Positions 1 through 10,305 of a stretch of DNA of 64,000 bases are shown here, piece by piece. The stretch comes from Sparus aurata (Eukaryota > Chordata > Actinopteri > Spariformes > Sparidae). Position numbers and translations under genes: made by a program. The notes under the pieces were generated by a model, which saw nothing but the letters and a program-made list of their open reading frames with translations, was not told the DNA's origin and did not search any database. Numbering within the stretch: the first letter of the stretch is position 1; each line of letters opens with the position of its first letter. Location: positions 651,214-715,213 of the forward strand of contig NC_044206.1 in the NCBI RefSeq assembly GCF_900880675.1, read 5' to 3'.

Positions 1-54
1 AGGGCGATGGCGTCCTCTGTAGAACGGTTCGCCCTGTAGGCAAACTGGTGGGGT
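1..54 (-). mobile_element. LINE reverse transcriptase fragment (L2/CR1-like) at window edge
   Basis: Read on the minus strand this stretch encodes HQFAYRANRSTEDAIA, the conserved segment of L2/CR1-type LINE reverse transcriptases that lies upstream of the catalytic aspartates. The reading frame is lost just upstream (one base short at a CCCC run), so the copy is decayed. The rest of the RT would lie to the left of the window. Family assignment comes from motif recognition only. Confidence 0.6.
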
Positions 55-387
55 CGAGGGAGGGAGGGAGACAGTCTCTGATGTCCTGGGAAACTGATAG
101 GTATGTAATCATTCAGGCTGTCTATGGCAGGTGGCAGAGGTGCTGGTTATCCAGAGCGTTTAATTTAATGACCTTCTCCGTAATATTTTTGGCCATGTCG
201 CTGTCTCGAGGATATTTCTCTGTCCTTTTGAAAGTATCCGCTGCTTCGGTGTTTTTGCCTGTATTGCTTGAGTGAACTCATTGTATTCTTTGAGTGTTAG
301 TTTTTTATTTGCCGTATCAAATGAGTAGTATTAAATGCACCTATTTTTTTGCCCTCTCATGAAATGGTAGTACATATATAAATCTGA
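55..387. other. Unassigned sequence, possibly more decayed LINE
   Basis: Minus-strand translation gives short LINE-like scraps such as LNDYIPIS next to the recognised RT motif, but the frames are broken. Nothing else is supported here. Confidence 0.3.
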
Positions 388-482
388 TCCCTGATCGGGA
401 TGTAACATCCGATTCCGGGCGAGTCGGAAACCATGTTAATCGGCCCTGGTTTCCAATCACATGATCGGATTGGGAAATCCCT
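388..482. mobile_element. Terminal fragment of a hAT-like nonautonomous element
   Basis: The stretch is a run of GATCGG/CCGATC-type motifs ending in GGGAAATCCCTA. Reversed, this reads TAGGGATTTCCCAATCCGAT, a style of terminus common in fish hAT-type elements. No partner end or 8-bp target duplication could be found to the left, so only one end is present or visible. Confidence 0.35.
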
Positions 483-941
483 AGCCTTAAGTAGAGTGTT
501 ATTTCTCACGAAAACAAGTGCCCAACTCATCACATGTATTTGAAGGACAACAGGAATTGATCTGGTGGGATTTCTGAATGTATCAATTGTAGAGAACAAA
601 TGACCATTATTTTTACAGTCATTTATCATCATCATAGGAGCAGAATTTTAGAATCGGTTGATCAGTGCAGCCGGCTAGCCTAGCAACAGGCTAAAACCAG
701 CAACAGTCACAGATGAATCAGTATCCAGGGTTGGGATGGTGCCAACCAGCACATCAAAACTAAGACAATGTCCAGAAAGCAGGTTAAGTGTCAAGATCAG
801 GCAAGGTGCATATTAAAAGTATTTAGAATTAAGCAGCAATTGCTGTCTAGTTTATATGTTGATAGAAAGGACAAAACACGTCCATGCTGAAGTGGATTTA
901 TACTATATGCAGGTAGAAACTGTTACACACAGAACCACATG
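483..941. other. No recognisable feature
   Basis: Mixed-composition DNA without a convincing ORF, repeat end or RNA gene. Confidence 0.3.
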
Positions 942-951
942 CACACACACA

Positions 952-985
<34 letters not shown>
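942..985. repeat. (CA)n microsatellite
   Basis: Nearly uninterrupted CA dinucleotides. The small ORFs read through it on both strands are products of the repeat. Confidence 0.95.
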
Positions 986-988
<3 letters not shown>

Positions 989-2355
989 CAAGAAAATATA
1001 CTAATCTTGCCTTTCTTAAGGGGCCCTGCAGCACTAGAACAATAGCTGTGCACTACAGAGTGCCTATATGAAATATAACCCCATTCCTCCAACCAGGACC
1101 CTGTGGTTTTGTGATAAATCGCTCTCCACTGCTATACAAGAGGAAAACATGCATAACCAAGACCTGGGCATAGCACACATCTCTGTTGCTTATTAAACTA
1201 CACTGAATTTTAAAAAGTGTTTTCCATCTAGCTTCATCTGAGGAAGCAGCTTTATCTGAACAAGGTTTAGAAAAGCCACTGAGAGGAGAAAGTTTGACTT
1301 TTTGTCCAATATGTTGTCTCATTAAGTCTTCCTTTTTCCTATATAAAAGCTTCAGATACATGTGGCTAGTTAGTCAAGTTAGTCTTAGATTGTATTCACG
1401 CCTGTAGTTCTGTTGGTGCGGTCCGGAACAAGGGAAAAAAAAATTATACATCATTGCATTGTATGTCTGGTCCGTTTCCTGTTCTCTAAGAGGAGGACAC
1501 ATGACATTACAGTCCCACACGATGAAATCACTCTGGTGACTGACAGAAGTAGAAGAAACATTTAAATGCGTCTGATGTGTGTATTTATGTACAGTCTTGG
1601 GTGTCACAAAGAGCTCACAAAACAATAACTTATTCTAATTATTATTAATATAATTAGGCTGTGAAAAAAATGCATGTTGAGAATACTGACTTGGTAGAAA
1701 CAGGATGAAAAAATCTTGTACAGTATTGATTCAGAACTTTTTACTGTAGGATCACTTTCACACACTTTTTAATGGACTTTAATGAACCGATAAGGTACAT
1801 AGTGTAAGACATAAGCAGCTTTTGACCCATTAATCAGAGAAACACCCGCACTGACATGAGTACATGTTACCATGATGATTACTAGAGGACTGCATACATT
1901 TACAGGCCTACGTAACTAATACAGCTCAATTATAAGATTGCTTCTTGATTGCTTGATCGGAAGGATTATTAGTAGATAGCATTTTAGCTTTAAAAACCAC
2001 GCTAAAATCACACATCTGCTATTATACATTACATTCATGGTCTGTTTACTTTCACACCACAAACCAAGATTCAAAAGTCCATTTGGAAGCAGAAGACCAT
2101 TTATTGTCAATCCCTGCCTGCTTGTTTTGTATTGTATATGAGTGTGGTTACTTAGTTCTCATATGATCACTTTATGAGGCAGATGTGAGTACCAGCTTGG
2201 AGTTTGAACCCTCTCCTGCCACTGTTTCACAAGGGGTTTCACACTGATGAAAGTCAAAGACTGCCTCTTCTTTCCTTTTATCCCTTAAAGAGCAGCTGTA
2301 GTCACACTAGAGTCTCTTTATTTCCCCTGTCTTCGACTAGTTTTGAATACTGTAG
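986..2355. other. No recognisable feature
   Basis: AT-rich DNA with short random ORFs only. No transposon termini or splice-flanked coding segment recognised. Confidence 0.3.
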
Positions 2356-2378
2356 CCCCCCCCCCCCCCCCCCCCCCC
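2356..2378. repeat. Poly-C tract of 23 bases
   Basis: Twenty-three consecutive C residues followed closely by a 12-base A run and GGGG. Such a homopolymer is length-unstable and may also be inexact in the assembly. It accounts for the poly-Pro and poly-Gly ORFs that cross it. Confidence 0.95.
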
Positions 2379-3830
2379 AAACAAAAAAAAAAAAGGGGAG
2401 AAGAAGAAACCTTGCTCTCCTGCAGTGTCTGAACCATTAGCCTGTTCAGAGAGATGTATGGCACCACTGGTGAAGGTGACAACAGGAGGGGAGAGAGAGG
2501 GGAAAGGTACGGGGAGAGGAGGGAGAGAGACACCTCTCACAGTAATATAAAGTACATTGTCGGAATCTACACAGTAGAATACCTGCACTAACACTCACAC
2601 TCTACATGCTTCAGCTGCAGTAACACACAGACAATACACGACCATCTGCTTAAGGCCAGCGCAAAAGTAAAGTAACGGCCTCTGTCAGGCTGCATCCTGC
2701 TCTGTAATGAAAACACAAAGCCCCTCTCCAGTAACTATCTCCACTGGATTCCATCGCCACCTTGTTGCCATGCCACCCACAAAGTCCCTTTAATTACCCA
2801 GCATACAGTGAGAAGGTCTGATACATTGTGAGAGGACAGAGATGATGCCCATGGCTTATCAACACACATGAGTATTTTCCTGTGCCAGGAGGGAGGTGGT
2901 TTGGGTCACTTGAACTTCTCTATGTATAGAATATACTAGAATACGATAAGCATGGTGTCATACTGTAACCAAATGACAATTCTGTCTTATCTTAACAAAT
3001 ATTAGCATTTAAAAAGTAAAAACATAAAAAGTACTGAGTTGCTGTGGTCACCATGCACTCTTGACTTATCCTTTTTAAGTGTGTAGCGTTTCATGATGAA
3101 GTACCCAAGATACCATATAATCTGTGACAACAATGAAGAATTACAGTCCAGGATACTTTTGCATGCCAAAAAAGACTTTAATACAACTGCAACTGCCTGC
3201 TAGCTAGCAATAACTACTAACGGCCACAAAACACTTACTGATCAGGAGAGGATGACATCAAGCATTGGCGTCACCCTTTCACCAGGGGCCAAGCCCCAAA
3301 CCTATGGGTATGGGTACAATTTTAAATGTAAGCCAGTCATTGTAACACATCAGCCTGTCAAACTCAGTGTACATCTGTGTGTATGCTGAGTGTCAGGACA
3401 CTGCCAGTGACAAGACTAACTAACAGCAGGACAAAATGATAGAGAAGATATGGCAGAGCATACAACAACTGATATCTTTTTGATTTTTTCCAATGAGACA
3501 TATGGGTCTGTATAGTTACTTTTCAAAACTGTTGAAATTGTGTATTATAGTGATGTTTAACTACTGGACCACCTCATATGATCCCACAGCAGACTTTTCT
3601 TCGCCTATAGCAGAGTCTTTCTCGTAAATCCAATTTCCATATAGCAATCTAAAATGGCAACAACTCATTGATTTTACTAAAGGAAAAAGTCTAATCTCTC
3701 CCCTATTAAAAACATCTTCTTTTTCCAGCTGTTTGATTTGTTACAGATGCCAGACATGTCTAATACAGGATAATTCATTTATCAGAGTATCGAGTCAGTA
3801 CAAACATCAGGGTTCGGTGCACACACTCGT
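2379..3830. other. No recognisable feature
   Basis: Moderate-complexity DNA with no coding or transposon signal I can support. Confidence 0.3.
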
Positions 3831-4040
3831 ATGGTGAATATGTCTGACTATCATATGGTAAGAGCATATGTTAATGGTGAGATTAAAATCACTCTGACCG
3901 GTGGATCGGACAAGGACAGTGTTTTCAGGGTTGTTCGACAGTGGTATGCGAGTGGACACAAGTCAAATACACTGAGGTACATTAGACGGCATCCCTGGAG
4001 TGAAGATTCATTTACATTTTTTGGATCAGCCCTGCAATAA
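3831..4040 (+). CDS. Unassigned 69-codon ORF followed directly by AATAAA
   Basis: The ORF starts with MVNMSDYHMVRAYVNGEI and ends in FTFFGSALQ. Its stop codon overlaps a poly(A) signal (CAATAAAA), so the arrangement looks like a terminal exon or a tiny gene. The composition is protein-like (charged and aromatic residues, no simple repeat). I do not recognise a domain, signal peptide or membrane segment. Alternatives are a last exon of an unknown gene, a fragment of a mobile-element ORF, or chance; in AT-rich DNA a 69-codon ORF is not rare. The start codon is simply the first ATG of the open stretch. Confidence 0.25.
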   Translation: MVNMSDYHMVRAYVNGEIKITLTGGSDKDSVFRVVRQWYASGHKSNTLRYIRRHPWSEDSFTFFGSALQ

Positions 4041-5204
4041 AATACAACCTACTGTATGTCAAAGTGTATGTTCACTTTTTATTGAAGCAGCTTTTAGTTT
4101 ATATGCTCCCTACCTGATGAACGTCTGGTCATAGTGATTCTTAAGCAGCCCAGGGGGTGACATGGATGTGTTTTCTTTTAAATGCACGCGCAAATTACTA
4201 AAACACATAGACATATTAAAATGGGCGTGCAAAATATGAATAAATCGCGTGCACGTTTTAATAGTTCAGAGTCAGTGAAATGAGAACTACTGCTTTTGAT
4301 GACGGCAGCAGCTGATCACTGTTGGATCAGCTGTCAGTCAGCTTTAACAGCTGTAGAAACATCGGCTGAATTTGTGTCAAAAATCCCCTTATCTAGAACT
4401 CTTTAAATTTTAACACAGAACAAAAAAATTTAGAGAGATTTAAATCATCAATAAAGTTAAACTGATGTGCTGTATGTAACTCTGCACAGCTCTTTTAACG
4501 GAGTGACACACTTGTGCAATTAATGTGATCTTTTCTCATTAATGACATGAACAGCCAGCTGATTTTAATCACAGTCTTTAGCTTTACTAGTGCAGTGCCC
4601 GAAAGAAAAATGTATTCCTATAAAAAAGTGGGAGGTTAAGTAGCTTTTTCATGGATGGCCAAATGAGGCTGTGTTTGAAGTTGGGACGTCAGGGATATTT
4701 AGGTTTGTTGTGAAATCCGATATTCCAGGGTATAATTGGCCGTTTCTGACTATTTTTGATTTTACCATTATATTTCACCTTAAAAACCATTTACCTTGCC
4801 TTGTTTGGTGTCATTATTTTCACCACAACCTCACATGTGTGACTGTACAGTTATTTTTTCATTTTGACACACTGTATTAACACAATGGACCTAAAATCAC
4901 AAAAAAACATAAAATCCGAGTTGGGAAAAGTTAGTTTTTTTACTGTGAAAACCACAAATATGCTCAACGAACCATTTTTATTACTTATAATGCAAATATA
5001 AATTGTTGTTTGCTATATTTGTGCATAAGTTTTTGAAATGTACAAAGTTATATGTAAGTATTTACATTTAAATGCAGGCAATGCCTCAGGCTCAGGTCTG
5101 CCTGAGCTCCTCCAGCTCAATGAAAAGCTGCACTGCCTGCTCCACATTCATCAGTCTCCTGATTGTTTTGACTCATTAAACAAAAAAACAACTCCACTAT
5201 CACT
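4041..5204. other. No recognisable feature
   Basis: AT-rich DNA with short random ORFs. Nothing in it could be assigned. Confidence 0.3.
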
Positions 5205-5659
5205 GCATGAAAAGTGGGATTTTCGTCAGTATGTGGCACTGTAGATTGACGTGGAATTTCAGGTTTGCGACTGCACACGGCAATTTGCAGGCAACACTGA
5301 AAAAACTGACGTAAATTGTCGGAAATTGACGTGGGCCTTGCTTGGCAGTTGTCCCCCTATGACCCCCCTCCCCCTGATTCTAGGGGAGGCTTTAACATGT
5401 AAATGAAAATGCTGTGAGCTATACAAATGCAAATCAGGGTTGCAGGGGGAGTTTTACCCCAGGTGACCTTTTTCTAAGAGAGGTGTTAACTTCATTTTAA
5501 GAAAATCTCTGGTATAAATAGATCAGGCTCAGTATAGCCTAATTATAGACCCTTATATTTGAGCTTGAATGGATTTATTTAATGAAAGTATGCTAGATTA
5601 ATTACTGTGTATGTCATCAGCAATGGCCAATGTTATGTAAAAAAGATTATTTATTCTTT

Positions 5660-5680
5660 TCTCTCTCTCTCTCTCTCTCC
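5660..5680. repeat. (CT)n microsatellite
   Basis: Short CT dinucleotide run inside the 5.2-7.5 kb element. Confidence 0.8.
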
Positions 5681-5865
5681 TGGGAACAAATTAAAGTTAA
5701 AACGCCAGTTGTTAAGAAGTTAAAATTTGCATGAAATATTTTGAGATAACCAAGATATTAAAATGTAAAAAAAAAAGTATTTCTATAATTTCATGGGTTC
5801 TGAATGTTTTAAAAGCAGTTGAAAAGTAATTCGTGTGAGGGTTCATGACTTGTACGAGTTTTTAC

Positions 5866-5873
5866 ACTTCCGG
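5866..5873 (+). promoter_or_regulatory. ETS-type core promoter motif
   Basis: ACTTCCGG lies at the upstream edge of a CpG-rich stretch (about 5860-6300) that precedes the first exon of the spliced gene. TATA-less CpG promoters often carry this motif. The role is inferred from position. Confidence 0.35.
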
Positions 5874-6079
5874 GTTGACCGGAGCGTGAGTGACGAGGAA
5901 GAAGGAGCAGAGAGTTAATGGCGTCGAGCAGCTCACAGTGGACTGTGTGTGTCGTCAGTGTCGTGTTTTATCACTAACAGACTGTGAACTGTTGTCAGAC
6001 AACGTGCTGTGAGTGTGTGAGTTGGACTCTCCATCGCAGTCGAAGTGTTTGTGTTTTAATGGACACGAAGCAAGTTCGG

Positions 6080-6121
6080 CTAAGCTAGCTAGCAGGAGCT
6101 AAGCTAGCTAGCAGGAGCTAG
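6080..6121. repeat. Short tandem repeat with nested GCTAGC
   Basis: A unit of about 21 bp (AAGCTAGCTAGCAGGAGCT) occurs twice in tandem, plus a third degenerate copy, inside the 5' leader of the spliced gene. Confidence 0.7.
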
Positions 6122-6317
6122 GCTAGCGGCCCGGCCATTGTCGAGAGGAGGCCTGCGCGGACGGGAGAAGCTTTGCCGGGTCGCCACGAAGAATGTCGCC
6201 GACGGACGGAGCTTCACTGCCGCAGAAGGACACGGAGGTTTATCGCTGCAAGCATTTTGTTTTCACAGACTAACCTCGCCTCATAACAAGGCCGCGACCT
6301 CCTGTTAGCTCGGAGCC

Positions 6318-6937
6318 ATGTCTGCAAGTCCAGATTTACACGATGCCGATAATGACGCCATTGTGTGTAAGTAACTGTTACTGTTTTCTCCCTCGCTTAA
6401 TTTTACTGTGACTTACGTTTCTTTATTCATACCAGTCTTTTTAATTGTTTTCCAGCTGCCTGTAAGACATTACGAGACAGTACGCAGGACAACAAACAAC
6501 CAGATCTTGCATCGCAGGCAGAAGCTGTGAGGAGTTCAGCTCGGAGTCGATTGAGGACAAAGAGGGTAAGATTTATTAGATTAGATCCGTTTTTGGTCAA
6601 TGTGACTATTATTCTAATAAATAATAGATGTGTTGTGTCCATACGCAGTGCATCGCGCAGTACTGATCGTCTTTATTGATTGTTTTTACAGCTGCTGGAA
6701 GCGAGACAGAGTGCGGAGAGAGTGGACCTTTGGAAGTGCGCCGCCATAGACCTGATGTCTGAGGAGGAAGACGGCACAAGATGGCGGGTGTCTGGATGAA
6801 TTGTGCGACCTCCGTCCTTTCGCAGCCGGGAGCTCACCGAGCTCTGTGCCACACTGCTGTCACCTGAGAGGCGATTCCGAAGTACAGGGCAGCACACCAC
6901 AGACGTCTGCATAAACAGACACTTAGCGGTGCTGTAG
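6318..6937 (+). pseudogene. Three-exon small protein gene of the 5.2-7.5 kb element, one nonsense codon
   Basis: Exon 1 is 6318-6366 (donor GTAAGT), exon 2 is 6456-6565 (acceptor TTTTCCAG, donor GTAAGA) and exon 3 is 6692-6937 (acceptor TTTTTACAG). The phases match at both junctions. The joined frame is about 134 codons: a serine/arginine-rich middle (RSSARSRLRTKR) and an acidic MSEEEDG motif near codon 80. A TGA at 6797-6799 interrupts the frame, after which it stays open through VRPPSFRSRELTELC to TAG at 6935. Poly(A) signals AATAAA follow at 7013 and 7031. Without the TGA it would be complete. I have an impression of similar small proteins in fish transposons but cannot name the family, and no transposase motif is visible. 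It may be a DNA-binding accessory protein; that is inference. Confidence 0.5.
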
Positions 6938-7499
6938 GATTTTGGGCCTCTTGTGAGCTTCGAGTTTGTTGTGTGGGCCGATTGTGTTTTGTACATGCTG
7001 TGTGTTTGTGCTAATAAAACTCTTCCTTTGAATAAACAACTCCTTCCTGGCAAATGTTCCTTTCCTCAGTAAATTCGTTCATGTCATTGATGATATCATA
7101 AATATAAATGAATGAATAAATCATATAAATATAAATATATAAACATATTTATATATATTCCCACCGGGGTTTACATTTATAATGACCCAGGGTGACCAAT
7201 CACGAGTGATTTTGCTTGTTTATGAGTAGTGGTTTCATCCAATACTGAGTGAGGATATTCAAGCCAGCCCACACATCCTCTGGCCAGGCGTGGTTTCGCT
7301 GCTATTCATATGCAAATTAGAGGCGTTCGCACCTCCGGGAGCTCCACTGATGTCATGGTTCGTTTCCGACAATTTTCCGCACAGACAAACGCCACGTTCA
7401 CAGCCTGTAAATTGTCGTTAACTGCCGAAAATTTGGGAGATTTCCGGGCGTTTACGGGGCCAAAAATCCCACTTTTCATGCAGTTTATGCACTAAACAC

Positions 7500-8046
7500 A
7501 CTACATAACACACTAACTATACACTCCAAACACACTAAATGTCACAAATCTCTCAACTCTCAAAACTCGCGATCTCTGTCGCTGCCTCTCTGACCGGCAC
7601 TGCTGCTTTCACTTTTCCGCCCCGTCCCTTCCAAATCTTCCCCCCCGCCCTTAGCAACCAAATCACGTGATTTGCCATCTAATTTTGTGATTAGCTGGTG
7701 TAGTGTCTTTTGCCACCAATAGGAACGTGTTTTTTTTGCTTGCACTTCCTGCTTGCGGACACGTTCGTGAGGAAATCCCCGATCTCTTTACCGTCTCTTC
7801 CTGCACCACACGCGCAGCAAACGTGACGGCAACGTTAGCGAAAAAGTGTGGCGTACATAATACATCGTAAATCCGTTTTTTCTTGGCCTATCAGCACAAT
7901 TTAAAAACTGGCATATAGTTTGAAGGTTAACAGGTCTAACATACAGAGTCAGAACAGAGACTCACAGAGGCTCCGTCTCGCTGCTACGTCATCTTAAATT
8001 AGTCACGTGATTTTGACGCGCCGGCGCGTCAATCGACCTCAGAGGG
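7500..8046. mobile_element. Probable end of a TTAA-type element (piggyBac-like), unresolved
   Basis: This GC-richer stretch includes the perfect 20-bp palindrome TTGACGCGCCGGCGCGTCAA (8013-8032) and finishes CCTCAGAGGG directly before TTAA. TTAA is the target of piggyBac and Kolobok elements, and a palindrome just inside the terminus is typical of nonautonomous piggyBac copies. The other terminus was not found. Confidence 0.3.
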
Positions 8047-8560
8047 TTAAAGGTCCCATATTATACTGTTTTTCATCAATTTCACACAGCTGTCAGAGGT
8101 CCAACAAATCTGTATTCGATATGTATTGCCCCAAACACGTCCATGGTCCTTAACTCCAGCTGTCTAAAAGTCGCTCTGCTGAGCTCTGTTCACAGCACTC
8201 TGTTTCTGTGCCTGCACCTTTAAATGCTAATGAGCTGCGTCTGTCAACGCCTACTTGGGGAGCCTTGCCTGCTACTTCACTCTCAGGGAGGGGAAGCCCC
8301 TTATGCTAACGGTAGCATGCGCTAATGTTTACGGTGGATGTAACACTATGGCTCGTGGAGATTTTTTCGTTCAACCGAACCAGTTTGACCCAGAAGTAGA
8401 GGCTCCAGGAGAAGCACAGACTCTGCGGCTGCAGCAGGACGTTTCAGAATGGTTAGTTTGGCTGAATAATATTAGTTTGTTTGTATGTGTTGTTACAGCT
8501 ACTGCCATGTAGCTAATGGCTAACAGCTAGCGAAAGCTGTGTTTGTCTCCAACACAGTCT
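8047..8560 (+). mobile_element. 5' part of a Kolobok-like DNA transposon (TTAA target)
   Basis: TTAA at 8047-8050 is followed by AGGTCCCATATTATACTG, then CATCAATTTCACACAGCTGT, a leader style seen in fish Kolobok-type elements. A short coding exon with a good donor site follows. No matching right terminus was seen, so the copy is truncated or its end is too diverged. The superfamily call is inference from terminus and target. Confidence 0.4.
8348..8451 (+). pseudogene. First coding exon of the Kolobok-like element
   Basis: ATG at 8348 opens MARGDFFVQPNQFDPEVEA and the exon ends at a GTTAGT donor after VSE, in phase 2. The phase leaves TG to begin a Cys or Trp codon. I recall first exons of this kind in fish transposon genes whose next exon carries a Cys-rich zinc-binding (P2X7-tail-like) domain, but that exon is not visible here, so the gene is orphaned. 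Confidence 0.4.
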
Positions 8561-9200
8561 CCAAACTGTACACTGTTCGCATCGTCTCTGTCTCCAGTCC
8601 GCACATGTTTCCAGACTTTCTACTGTGACAACAAAGCTCCCTCGTAATATTATTAACATTAAACTCGCTTCAAACGCCATTGCATAGCGGCTAGCGGCTA
8701 GCTAGCGGCTAGCTACACACGAACATCCACAGATTCCGATTCCACTTTGTTGTCCGCGCGTCTCTCCTCAGACCCGAACAGACTCGGTCCGGACTCGTTT
8801 AATCTCATTAATCCACAACAGTCAGTTTAGATGCACAGAACAGAACAGAACAGAACAGGACCTAACCGCCGGCAAAATCCCGGTCCAGCTCGCGCTACTG
8901 CAGGTATAAATCCGCTTGTTTCTTCAGGTATGTCGTGGGCTTGAGCTCTGCAGTGATTGGCTCTGGTGCGCACGTGGCCACGGTGTGCAGTGTTTGGCTG
9001 TGGTGCGCACGTGACTGTGGTGGCTCCGGTGGACAATGCTCGGCGGAATTTGTAAAGCATTTATTAAATAATATATTCATGGTATCATTGCAGTCCAAGC
9101 AAATGCTTAGATGCACACCACTGAACCGCGCAGCAGCCATGTTGAAAGTCTCAGGTCAGTGTGATCCTGATCCGCAGAGATATTTGACTGACAGAAATAC
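8452..9200. other. Intron-like and unassigned sequence with short tandem repeats
   Basis: A GCTAGCGG-type tandem lies at 8686-8717 and a (CAGAA)n run at 8836-8859. No following exon of the Kolobok-like gene could be identified. Confidence 0.35.
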
Positions 9201-9204
9201 ACAA

Positions 9205-9232
<28 letters not shown>
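9201..9232. repeat. (CA)n microsatellite
   Basis: Pure CA run. ORFs crossing it are not genes. Confidence 0.95.
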
Positions 9233-9235
<3 letters not shown>

Positions 9236-9730
9236 GAGATTCCTTGCTTTTATAGAGAGATGACCTGGACTTCCAAACCCACAGATTGCCCTTGGTGACA
9301 AAAGTTAAACCTGTGGTCCATACATCACGAAGGTGTTAAAATCAAATGTTTCTGCAGTTCAAAGTGTAATCAGTTCAGACATTTACGTGATCAAAGTTAG
9401 AGGGAACAGAGTTTAGACCTACACTTGGAAATTAGACTGTGATGAACTTCATCCTTGGATGGGTTAAAATAAAGATCATATTTATTTTGCAGTCAGTACT
9501 GTGCTGATATCTTGTACTGGGTCTACTCAAAGGCACAGGAACCATTTCAACACGCAGAATGTGTATATGTATTTATTATTGCCTCACCCAATCGTCTAAT
9601 CTGATTGTGAAATCATCATTTAATAACCAAGAACGTGATTATGGTGTCTTTTGAACAATGGAAACTATATTTAGGCTAAATGTTTCAGGTAGAACTGAAA
9701 TGATGTAACATATTAGGAAGTGTCTTTAAA

Positions 9731-10297
9731 TGTAGTCCCCCCAGGAATCTGCAGAGAAAAAGTTTAAATTCCGCAGAGAGCAATTTTGATTCTGCGGAGA
9801 GCAATTCTTGATTGCGCTGCTTGAAAGTTAAAATTCCGCAAAAATACTTTTTTGAATGTAATAATTAATTAAATATTCTCTTATGAAATTAATTGCAATA
9901 CCAGAACACTGTAAAACATTGTGGAACCTACTATTACTGGTTTTAAAATAATCAACATCAACATTTTCTTTGTCCCTTTTGGGGAGATTTATTTGCAACA
10001 TACTGTAAAAAGTGCTAAACTTTTCACCAGAGTATGGGTGAAGGTTTAGGAACAGAAAGTGTCAAGTCCAAATTATAAACAGTTTTTTCTTTTGTAAACG
10101 TTTCCCGAGTCCACCGGATGCAGTGGATAGTGTACTTCTATTGTGAGTCTAGAGCCCAGTCTATCTGACAGCGATATCTAGCGGCCGGGATGAAAACTAC
10201 ATGCAAAATGTGATATTCCGCGGAAGGTCTTTGAATCCGCGGACGGCCCGAGAAATCTGCGGTAATTTCCGCAATCGCAGGATTCCTGGGGGCACTA
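9731..10297. mobile_element. Nonautonomous hAT-type element (MITE), 567 bp
   Basis: The left end TGTAGTCCCCCCAGGAATC and the right end (reverse complement TAGTGCCCCCAGGAATC) form inverted termini. Both arms are rich in CCGCGGA/TCCGCAG motifs. Flanking octamers TCTTTAAA (9723-9730) and TCTTTAAT (10298-10305) form an 8-bp target duplication with one mismatch. No coding capacity is visible. Confidence 0.7.
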
Positions 10298-10305
10298 TCT
10301 TTAAT

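Larger units (their letters stand above)
5205..7495 (+). mobile_element. Candidate DNA transposon with imperfect inverted ends and a spliced internal gene
   Basis: The left end reads TGCATGAAAAGTGGGATTTT and the right end carries the reverse complement, AAAATCCCACTTTTCATGCA. Further inward both arms share subterminal motifs such as AAATTGTCGGAAA, as expected of decayed inverted repeats about 130-180 bp long. Between them lies a CpG-rich promoter-like block and a three-exon small gene on the plus strand. No target-site duplication was recognised, so the exact ends and the superfamily are unresolved. Confidence 0.5.

Noticed and set aside
357..635. Minus-strand 92-codon ORF as a gene
   Set aside because: It overlaps the hAT-like terminal repeat and shows no domain.
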